Assembly: GCF_014647655.1 (NCBI RefSeq) | Contig: NZ_BMPP01000006.1 | Span: forward strand, 134,371 to 198,370 | Direction of reading: 5' to 3' | DNA length: 64,000 nucleotides | Source: Deinococcus malanensis | GTDB lineage: Bacteria; Deinococcota; Deinococci; Deinococcales; Deinococcaceae | Shown: positions 57,966-64,000 of the stretch, piece by piece | Position numbering within the stretch: the stretch's first letter is position 1 | Layout: each line of letters opens with the position of its first letter | Translations under genes and position numbers: made by a program | The notes under the pieces: model-generated | Told to the model about the DNA's origin: nothing | Databases searched by the model: none | What the model saw: the letters and a program-made list of their open reading frames with translations, nothing else

Positions 57966-59731
57966 CCTTCAACACCAGTGAACTTTGGCATAGTCGCCTC
58001 CCCGGCCGCACTGATTCCTTCGCGCCTGAATACTTTGTAGAGCGACATCAGTATGATTCTGACGTCGAGCAGGAGCGAGACGTGATCGACGTACCACACG
58101 TCGTGCTCAAACTTCTCCTTCCACGAAAGGGCATTGCGCCCATTAACCTGTGCCCAGCCTGTGATTCCCGGCCGCACCTCGTGACGGCGGGCCTGCTGCG
58201 CGTTATAGAGCGGGAGATACTCCATCAATAGGGGACGTGGCCCCACCAGACTCATGTCACCCCGTAACACGTTCAGGAGTTCAGGCAGCTCGTCCAGACT
58301 TGTCGAGCGCAGGAGGCGGCCGAAGGGTGTCAGACGGGCGCTGTCAGGCAGGAGGTTGCCGTCCGCGTCCCGTTCGGCCGTCATGGTACGGAACTTGTAC
58401 ATGGTGAAAGGCTGTCCGCCCAGGCCAGGGCGCACCTGCTTGAACAGCACCGGACTGCCGAGCTTCCAGCGAACCAGCAGAGCCAGCACCAGCAGGGGTA
58501 CGCTCAGGACTAGCAGGCCGGAGCCCGCCACCAGCACGTCGAACAGCCGCTTCCAGGGATGCTGCTGCGAAAGTTCATGCCAGCGCAGAAGGTCGTCATA
58601 GAGCACAGACCAACGCTGCTGCACGTCTTCGGGCCGGAAGTTTGCCTCGACCCAACGGCGTCCTGCTTCGCCCCGCTGACGGGCTTCCGAGGGGCTGGCC
58701 AGCGCCTCGGCCAGCGCCTTCGTCAATGCCCCCGCGTCGCCTACAGGCACCTGCCAGCCCGTTACGCCGTGCTGAACTGTATCTCTTGCCCCGGTGGCGC
58801 TTGTGACAACACTGGGCACTCCATGCACGGCAGCCTCTAAAGGAACCAAGCCTAAGCCCTCGCGGTGCGTGGGAAGCGCCAACACATTCATCAGTGGGTA
58901 ATACGGGTACACGTCCGGTACAAATCCTGTTCTGAAGATCCCAGAGGTATGTCCAATGGCGTCACGGACCTGTGGGGCAACCGGATCACCGTCCTCGTAG
59001 TCTCCAATGAGCAGCAAGGCTGCTGAGGGGAACTGTGCTCGAACCTGCCCAAACGCCTGAAGGAGTTCAGCGATACCCTTATCGCGTGTAAAGCGGCCTA
59101 CGAAACCCACAACCGGTTGATCCGCGCCAAGGCCGAGAGAGTGGCGCAGGCGTTCGGTGTGAACTGAATCGGCTGGATGTGGCAAACGCACCCCATTGAC
59201 GCTGCCCTCACCCAGCACCAGGGTCTTGTGGGCCGGTGCCAGGCCCAGTTCCCGCACCCGGTCCCGCAGACTTGGACTTACGCAGACCACCCGGTGGGCG
59301 CAGGCCAGAGCGAGTCGTTCGGTCAGAGAAAGGAGCTGCCTTTTGACGCCGCGAGCCGTTTCCAGCCGCAGGCCGTGCAGCGTGTACACCCGCAGTGGCA
59401 CCCTGGCCGCCACCGCTGCCAGTCCGCCAATCAGCCCGGCCTTGGGAGTGCCGACATTGGTCACCGTCGGCCGAAAGCGGCGCAGCGTCCGGTACATCTG
59501 CACCAGGGACTTAAGATCGGCGCGAGGGTTGATTTCCCGGTGCATCGGGACAGGCAGAGGGACGGCGCCTTCCTGCCAAGCGAATCCTTCGAACTGTCCC
59601 GGTACGGTTGGGTCACTGGCAAGCCCCGCGCGCCAGGTGCGCTGCGCCAGCAGGCGGACCTGACCGCGCAAGAACGGCCAGCTGACTGAGGAGGTCACGG
59701 CGAAGAGAATGGCCCGTTCAGTTTTTCGCAT
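57962..59731 (-). CDS. GT4 glycosyltransferase fused to PglC-type phosphoglycosyltransferase
   Basis: A 589-residue two-enzyme protein. Residues ~1-360 are a GT4-type glycosyltransferase (NVGTPKAGLIGGL, VGFVGRFTRDKGI, THREGLGLVPLEAAVHGVP). After WKRLFDVLVAGSGLLVLSVP comes a monotopic phosphoglycosyltransferase with YKFRTMTAERD, STSLDELPELLNVLRGDMS, LVGPRP and RPGITGWAQVNGRN. That half puts the sugar phosphate on undecaprenyl phosphate; the first half could add the second sugar, so one chain does the first two steps. GAGG 6 nt before the ATG at 59731 decides the start; a coupled start at 59806 (TAATG) is the alternative. The stop overlaps the PglD-like gene. Confidence 0.85.
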   Translation of the reverse strand: MRKTERAILFAVTSSVSWPFLRGQVRLLAQRTWRAGLASDPTVPGQFEGFAWQEGAVPLPVPMHREINPRADLKSLVQMYRTLRRFRPTVTNVGTPKAGLIGGLAAVAARVPLRVYTLHGLRLETARGVKRQLLSLTERLALACAHRVVCVSPSLRDRVRELGLAPAHKTLVLGEGSVNGVRLPHPADSVHTERLRHSLGLGADQPVVGFVGRFTRDKGIAELLQAFGQVRAQFPSAALLLIGDYEDGDPVAPQVRDAIGHTSGIFRTGFVPDVYPYYPLMNVLALPTHREGLGLVPLEAAVHGVPSVVTSATGARDTVQHGVTGWQVPVGDAGALTKALAEALASPSEARQRGEAGRRWVEANFRPEDVQQRWSVLYDDLLRWHELSQQHPWKRLFDVLVAGSGLLVLSVPLLVLALLVRWKLGSPVLFKQVRPGLGGQPFTMYKFRTMTAERDADGNLLPDSARLTPFGRLLRSTSLDELPELLNVLRGDMSLVGPRPLLMEYLPLYNAQQARRHEVRPGITGWAQVNGRNALSWKEKFEHDVWYVDHVSLLLDVRIILMSLYKVFRREGISAAGEATMPKFTGVEG

Positions 59732-59805
59732 ATTTTCCTCTGTTCTTACGGCGTCGTTTCGGATCATCTCTACGGTGGCTTGACACCCTTTCTGAAACGC
59801 TTTCA

Positions 59806-60693
59806 TTAAACAGAGTCTTGCATGGGGTCACGTAGGGCCAACCCCATCAGGGTCAGAGCCTCTTTTTGTTGGGCTTCCGAGAGAGACCGGGACCTGGCCT
59901 GCACGATTCTCGCTTCGCCGCCAAGACGGTGGAGCACCCGCCGCAACACGATCCTAAGCTGGGCGGCGCGGAGATGGCGCCGTAGGTCGGCACGGTACTG
60001 AGGCTCAGCTGTCTCGATTAAGCTCCGCAGCATCTGCCGGTAGCCCGCCGAGGTCTGTTCGACCTTCCCTGAATGGTCACCCGCTTCCCGATAAAACAGC
60101 AGCGGCTCATTGATCTGACGAAATCTCGAGCGGTTAGCGGTTCTCAACCACAGTTCAATATCCTCGCAACGCTTCACTGTGACGTCGTAAGGATTAGCCC
60201 TGAACCAAGCGGTCTTGCCAGTCACTGTTGGATGAATGAAGCCACCTTGCCGCAAGACGCTAAGAAACCCCAATTCGGTAAAAAGGTTCCCAAAACGTAA
60301 TCCGGTGGGACGGTTGCGATCGTCGATGACATAGGCTGCTGCCCCCACTACATCGCAGGTTGGGTCGGATTGCAAGAGGCTAATCTGAGTCGCCAGCCGG
60401 TGCGGCACCATGATGTCGTCGGCATCCATTCGCGCGTAGAACTCCCCACGGGCGAGGCTGATGGTCTGGTTCAGGCGGGCACTGAGGCCCTGATTCCGCC
60501 CATCCGAGAGTACCCTGATACGTTCGTCCTGAAATTGACTAATAATCTCGAGGCTCCGATCAGCCGATCCGTCATCAACCACGAGCAGTTCCCAGTTCTG
60601 GTACGTCTGGTTTAATACGGAGCAAAGGGCATCAACGACATAAGCTTCTGCATTGAAGACAGGCAATCCGATGGTCAAAAGCGGGTCAGGCAT
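59806..60693 (-). CDS. GT2-family glycosyltransferase
   Basis: A 295-residue inverting glycosyltransferase with GT-A fold. It has IGLPVFNAEAYVVDALCSVL, VVDDGSADRS, the metal-binding DAD in YARMDADDIMVP, and the catalytic ED in VKRCEDIELWL. There are no membrane helices, so it acts at the inner face of the membrane. It precedes the GT4-PglC gene by about 75 bp (or 1 bp overlap with the longer start) and shares its transcript. Confidence 0.88.
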   Translation of the reverse strand: MPDPLLTIGLPVFNAEAYVVDALCSVLNQTYQNWELLVVDDGSADRSLEIISQFQDERIRVLSDGRNQGLSARLNQTISLARGEFYARMDADDIMVPHRLATQISLLQSDPTCDVVGAAAYVIDDRNRPTGLRFGNLFTELGFLSVLRQGGFIHPTVTGKTAWFRANPYDVTVKRCEDIELWLRTANRSRFRQINEPLLFYREAGDHSGKVEQTSAGYRQMLRSLIETAEPQYRADLRRHLRAAQLRIVLRRVLHRLGGEARIVQARSRSLSEAQQKEALTLMGLALRDPMQDSV

Positions 60694-60729
60694 AGGATGA
60701 CTCTATCCGACAAAGTTCCAAACATACTT

Positions 60730-60750
60730 CTCTCCATCGGGAATGGAGAG
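60730..60750 (-). terminator. 8-bp hairpin between the EpsG-like and GT2 genes
   Basis: CTCTCCAT (60730-60737) pairs with ATGGAGAG (60743-60750) around a 5-nt loop, 44 bp past the EpsG-like stop codon. No T run. Confidence 0.4.
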
Positions 60751-60793
60751 CTAACCCCGGCTCCCCCTCCGGTACGGCACTACATTTCAAAAG

Positions 60794-61816
60794 CTACACC
60801 CCCCGAAGGTAGAAAAATGAGTTTACAACCAAAGTCCCAGCGATAATAATTATACTGAAAAACTTTTTATTTTGCGACTTTTTAAACGCCCTATCATTAA
60901 TGTCTTTCACCATCAAGGCTACTAAAAGGGGAAGCAACGTCCACGAGGAGGTAAGAAATCTATCTGAATATGAAACGAAGTTCATAAGATGGCCGAAACC
61001 ATTCATCAGTAAGTAGGCATTGAGCACCCATCTTGTCTCAACGGACATTTTACCATATGGCACGATCAATGTGAACAACAATGGGATGGCGCTAAATAGA
61101 ATAAAATCAGGACGAAATCCTGTTCGGTAGCCAGCATTGACTGTGACATATGTACCATAATCGCTTGGGATAAATTGTGAGAACAATGGAGCATACAGCT
61201 CGCTGAAAGCACTTATCAATGCAGCCGGTACCCAAAAAACTAATGGAAACATTTTCTTAGTTCCCCATATCATAGGTAATACAATTAACCCGCCGACAGA
61301 ATGAAATAAAGTCGGAACATAAAACGTTGCCAACTTAAGAAGAATGTTGCGGTAACTTAGCACCAGCGCCATGAGGAATATAGCGATAGCGGTTGTTAGA
61401 CCATGTCGTAAAATGTTAATGTTGATGGAAAGGTAGTAAGGGGAGATCAACAAAAGTACTACATAAAGTAGGATATATTGCGCCTTTTTAATTACTAAGA
61501 CTCCAGCTACATAAAAAAACAGGGCAATAAGTACACAAAAGGCAAGCAAAAGGGCAGAAGGGTTATGTGTGAAGGTTTCTACTGCGCCCATGAGTGCCAG
61601 GAAACCTGGGTCGCCAGTCGAGAGCAGACCTGGACTGCGAAGCAGGTACGCCCTGAATAACGCCACATAAGTAACCGTATCGCTGCCTACATTAAAGTCT
61701 CTGTTGCCCCAATAAAAGGCATAAATTAGAACGGGCGAAAAAAGAACACCGTAAAGTAGTCCCGTAAGACTTGGCCTTCTTGACTGTAACGCCGAGCGAC
61801 TTCTCTTGATTATCAT
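60794..61816 (-). CDS. EpsG/Wzy-like polysaccharide polymerase membrane protein
   Basis: A 340-residue protein with about ten hydrophobic helices. FYWGNRDFNVGSDTVTYVAL near the N-terminus and SININILRHGLTTAIAIFL in the middle are the EpsG-type signatures, with the Asp/Arg pairs thought to lie at the active site. It would link repeat units of an exopolysaccharide. The gene is clearly AT-richer than its neighbours (many ATA, AAA and TTA codons), a sign of horizontal transfer. The IS4-like remnant begins within about 20 bp of its start codon; GGAAGG in front of the ATG is kept. Confidence 0.8.
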   Translation of the reverse strand: MIIKRSRSALQSRRPSLTGLLYGVLFSPVLIYAFYWGNRDFNVGSDTVTYVALFRAYLLRSPGLLSTGDPGFLALMGAVETFTHNPSALLLAFCVLIALFFYVAGVLVIKKAQYILLYVVLLLISPYYLSININILRHGLTTAIAIFLMALVLSYRNILLKLATFYVPTLFHSVGGLIVLPMIWGTKKMFPLVFWVPAALISAFSELYAPLFSQFIPSDYGTYVTVNAGYRTGFRPDFILFSAIPLLFTLIVPYGKMSVETRWVLNAYLLMNGFGHLMNFVSYSDRFLTSSWTLLPLLVALMVKDINDRAFKKSQNKKFFSIIIIAGTLVVNSFFYLRGV

Positions 61817-61865
61817 TGAGTCCTTCCCTCTCTAGAGGGTCAAAAGTGGAATGAGGAGATGAGAA

Positions 61866-61914
61866 GTCGGCTCTTGTACGGTGTTTCCCGCGATGAAGAA
61901 CACCTGGAGCCGAC
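61866..61914 (+). promoter_or_regulatory. Inverted arms around the outer transposase start codon
   Basis: GTCGGCTC (61866-61873) and GAGCCGAC (61907-61914) bracket the ATG at 61893. The same arrangement occurs in the inner element (62073-62081 and 62109-62117). Folded RNA would hide the ribosome site and start codon. Confidence 0.55.
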
Positions 61915-62026
61915 CACCTCAGTCTAGCCTTTATGCCCTGCTCGCTCAGCACTTCCCCTTTGATTCTCGCCGGCTGACCGTCCTCAGCGCCCTGATCCTG
62001 GCCGTCATTCAAGCCCGCAGCGTGGT

Positions 62027-62035
62027 CCTGTACCA
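62027..62035 (+). repeat. Target-site duplication, left copy
   Basis: CCTGTACCA directly before the inner IS; the same 9 bases follow it at 63165-63173. Confidence 0.9.
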
Positions 62036-62072
62036 CTGACTACCAGTCAAAACTCGTGAGGTCATGAAAAAA

Positions 62073-62117
62073 GTCGGCTCCAGTAGGGTATTTCTGCGAT
62101 GAAAACCCGGAGCCGAC
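62073..62117 (+). promoter_or_regulatory. Inverted arms around the inner transposase start codon
   Basis: GTCGGCTCC (62073-62081) pairs exactly with GGAGCCGAC (62109-62117), with the ATG at 62099 in the loop. Transcripts that begin outside the IS would contain both arms and keep the start hidden; transcripts that begin inside, past the left arm, would not. Confidence 0.55.
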
Positions 62118-63160
62118 ACCCCCACGATACCTTGCAGACCGCGCTGCGGTCTGCCTTTCCCATTGACGCCCGCCGCTTCGAGGTGCTGGCGGCCCTGATC
62201 TTGGCCATGGTGCAGGGGCGCAGCGTTGTGCTGTACACCTTGAAGACCCATGTGCAGCTCCCTGGCTCGTTGGAGACGCGATACCAGCGGTTGCGGCGCT
62301 TTGTCCGCTTTGACTTCCCGGAGCACCTGTTTGCGCGCTTCGCACTGTCGTTCCTCCCAGAGGGCGAATTACACCTGATCCTCGACCGGACGAATTGGAA
62401 ACTGGGCAAACAGGACATCAATATTCTCCTCCTGTCCGCCGTCTGGGAGGGGTTCAGCCTGCCGCTGATGTGGACCCTGCTCCCCCATGGGGGGAGCAGT
62501 TCGCAACAGGTGCGCGAAGCGCTCCTGACCCGGTTCCTTCAGTGCTGCCCCGAGCGGTCCGTTGGGAGCCTGCTGGCAGACCGGGAGTTCATCGGCAAGA
62601 CGTGGTTCACGTTTCTGGACGAGCACGGCATCGCACCCTGTATTCGTCTCCCAGCCACCGCCACCATCGGAACCGGCAACCTGCCGGTCTGGGCGTGCTT
62701 CAAAAAGCTTCAGACAGGCGAGATTCGCCGCTGGCACCGCCAGATGGTTGTCTACGGCGTGTCCTTGCGCCTGTGTGCCACCAAGAATGCGGCTGGAGAA
62801 GTCCTGTACCTGGCGTACCGTGGCCACGCTTCGGTGAATCTCCGCCGCTATGCGCAGCGCTGGCAAGCGGAAAACCTGCACTCAGCCCTCAAAACCAGAG
62901 GCTTCAACCTGGAAGACACCGGTCTGACGCAGGCGGAACGCGTGTCCACGCTCCTGGCATGCGTGTCCGCCGCCTTCATCTGGGCCTGTGTGACGGGCCA
63001 GTTGCTGGCAGCTCGGCAGCCGGTGAAACGCAAGAAACACGGACACCGTGCGGTGTCCGTGTTCCGACTGGGACTCGATCATCTTCAGGATTTGTTGCTC
63101 CACCCATCACCATCGTCCTGGCGGGCATTACACACACTCATACCGAATTTTGACTGGTAG
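62099..63160 (+). CDS. IS4-family transposase
   Basis: A 353-residue DDE transposase that looks functional. Catalytic positions are D in [15 protein letters not shown] in [13 protein letters not shown] and E in the YREK motif ([15 protein letters not shown], spacing Y-2-R-3-E-6-K). The N-terminal ~90 residues form the end-binding domain ([19 protein letters not shown]). It is related to the outer pseudogene but clearly diverged, so the pair are two members of one family, not duplicates. Confidence 0.9.
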   Translation: MKTRSRHPHDTLQTALRSAFPIDARRFEVLAALILAMVQGRSVVLYTLKTHVQLPGSLETRYQRLRRFVRFDFPEHLFARFALSFLPEGELHLILDRTNWKLGKQDINILLLSAVWEGFSLPLMWTLLPHGGSSSQQVREALLTRFLQCCPERSVGSLLADREFIGKTWFTFLDEHGIAPCIRLPATATIGTGNLPVWACFKKLQTGEIRRWHRQMVVYGVSLRLCATKNAAGEVLYLAYRGHASVNLRRYAQRWQAENLHSALKTRGFNLEDTGLTQAERVSTLLACVSAAFIWACVTGQLLAARQPVKRKKHGHRAVSVFRLGLDHLQDLLLHPSPSSWRALHTLIPNFDW

Positions 63161-63164
63161 TCAG

Positions 63165-63173
63165 CCTGTACCA
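63165..63173 (+). repeat. Target-site duplication, right copy
   Basis: CCTGTACCA directly after the inner IS. Confidence 0.9.
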
Positions 63174-63929
63174 ACTCGTCCAGATCGTTGATCTCCCGGG
63201 CTCGGATGACACGGTGTACCAGCGTCTCAAACGCTTCGTGCAGTTCAACCTCCCGGATCTCCTTGTCGCTCGCTTCGTCCTCGCTCATCTCCAAGACGAG
63301 CAGCAACTGCTGCTCGTCCTCGACCGCACGAACTGGAAGCTGGGCGCTACTGATATCAACATTCTCCCGCTCAGTGTGCTCAGTGTGCGGTGGCGGACCT
63401 TCAGCTTGCCGCTGAATTGGACGTTGTTGCCGCACAGCGGGAACAGCACCATGGCAACCCGGATTGCCTTGGTCGAGCGTGTGATGCCCTTGCTGGAGGG
63501 CCAGAAATTGTTGTTGACCGCTGACCTGGAATTCATCGGTAGGGAGTAGTTTATTCCCTTGCGCTGCATGAACATCTCGCCGGTCATCCGTCTCCGGGCG
63601 GACAGTGTGGTGGAGGGTTCTCCCGTATGGGTGAGGTTCAAGAAACTCAGGCCAGGCGAGGTACGCGTCTGGTATAAGCCCGTCCACGTCTACGGTGTCA
63701 CCCTGCGCGTTCTTGCCTGCAAGAACCTCCCCGGCCAGACCCTCTCCCTGGCTTACCAGGGGCACGCGGAACCTGCGCTGAAACGCTATGCCTTGCGCTG
63801 GACGGCAGAAAACATGCATCAAGCGCTGAAGTCCAGATGCTTTTTCCTGGAGAGTACGCATCTCACCCAGCCTGCCCGAATCTCTACTCTCCTGGCCGTG
63901 GTCGCCCTCGCCTTTGTGTGGTGTTGGCT

Positions 63930-63983
63930 GGTAGCCATGTCGGAGGCAGCGTGACGGGTCACGCTGCCTCCGACATGGCTACC
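63930..63983. repeat. 26-bp perfect palindrome at the end of the outer transposase gene
   Basis: Bases 63930-63955 and 63958-63983 are exact complements with a 2-base centre (GG). The left arm encodes the last eight residues (VAMSEAA region) and the stop codon. It could be a strong terminator that keeps neighbouring transcription apart, or a fold-back duplication of the gene end. Confidence 0.85.
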
Positions 63984-64000
63984 CACCCAAAAGCCTCTTC

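Larger units (their letters stand above)
62036..63164 (+). mobile_element. Inner IS4-family insertion sequence, intact
   Basis: An element of 1129 bp with 17-bp terminal inverted repeats (CTGACTACCAGTCAAAA at 62036-62052 and inverted at 63148-63164) and 9-bp target duplication CCTGTACCA on both sides. It carries one transposase gene of 353 codons. Complete ends, exact duplication and an open gene indicate a recent insertion. Confidence 0.93.
61893..63954 (+). pseudogene. IS4-family transposase, interrupted and with a nonsense codon
   Basis: The gene starts [19 protein letters not shown] and breaks after SVVLYH where the inner IS entered. It resumes at 63174 with [20 protein letters not shown]. 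The catalytic regions are recognisable: D in [13 protein letters not shown] in [11 protein letters not shown], and the YREK signature [19 protein letters not shown] at 63547-63549 replaces the Trp that follows GRE (the inner element reads GKTWF), and a 9-bp tandem duplication (CTCAGTGTG twice) adds three residues. It cannot make a working transposase. Confidence 0.85.
61829..64000 (+). mobile_element. Outer IS4-family element, decayed, interrupted by a second IS
   Basis: The left edge is near 61829 (AGAGGGTCAAAAGTGGAATG resembles the inner element's end). The right edge lies at or beyond the end of the window. Its transposase frame continues exactly across the inner IS once that element and one 9-bp duplication are removed. 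Confidence 0.7.

Overview
The window is high-GC bacterial chromosome and most likely comes from the genus Deinococcus. No 16S rRNA or taxon-specific marker is present, so this rests on three things. Many genes have a TANNNT -10 hexamer only 5-10 nt before the start codon, the leaderless arrangement known to be common in Deinococcus. There is an expanded set of double-GNAT acetyltransferases. The gene content also fits: a NadM-Nudix fusion, a RIO kinase, DinB/YfiT and PIG-L proteins. The species cannot be named, and no copy of the radiation/desiccation response motif was seen.

Layout. 1-2.9 kb: the end of an ABC exporter and an IS701-like element whose first catalytic Asp codon lies in a 12-bp segment that appears flipped between 15-bp inverted arms. 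2.9-9.2 kb: pyrE, a mini XRE regulator, an RNase H-like protein, a lipoprotein Cu/Zn SOD, and a coupled minus-strand operon of three tandem double-GNAT proteins ending in an arginase-fold-like protein. 9.3-10.5 kb: an IS3-family element. 10.6-31.9 kb: housekeeping and signalling genes (PIG-L deacetylase, GGDEF-EAL protein, M20, S9 and M3 peptidases, a DMT transporter, an RGG-repeat protein, RIO kinase, a VOC/CitE-like pair, psuK-psuG, NadM-Nudix, DUF1206-mgsA, PP2C, ridA, PSP1/RicT-like). 32-50.2 kb: a PEGA surface protein, GNAT, DinB, malic enzyme, thioesterase, beta-propeller, BrkB/YihY, hisA, a GT4 glycosyltransferase, tRNA-Leu(CAG), a second S9 peptidase, cyclodeaminase, esterase, mdh and enoyl-CoA hydratase.

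50.3-61.8 kb is an exopolysaccharide or glycoconjugate locus. It holds a CapD/PglF-like dehydratase, a PglE-like aminotransferase, a PglD/NeuD-like acetyltransferase and a PglC-like phosphoglycosyltransferase fused behind a GT4 domain. Together these make a plausible route to an undecaprenyl-linked diacetamido sugar. With them are two further glycosyltransferases, two Wzy/ligase-type membrane proteins (one AT-rich and probably acquired), a secreted protein with two CBM60-like repeats, and a 58-codon remnant of an rmlD-type reductase. 61.8-64 kb: a decayed IS4-family element with an intact relative inserted inside its transposase gene, leaving a 9-bp target duplication.

The most unusual features are the transposase micro-inversion, the RGG protein with exact 123-bp tandem repeats, the GT4-PglC fusion locus with its CBM60-like partner, start-codon hairpins shared by both IS4 elements, a 26-bp perfect palindrome at the end of the outer transposase gene, and several coupled micro-ORFs (16, 36 and 44 codons).
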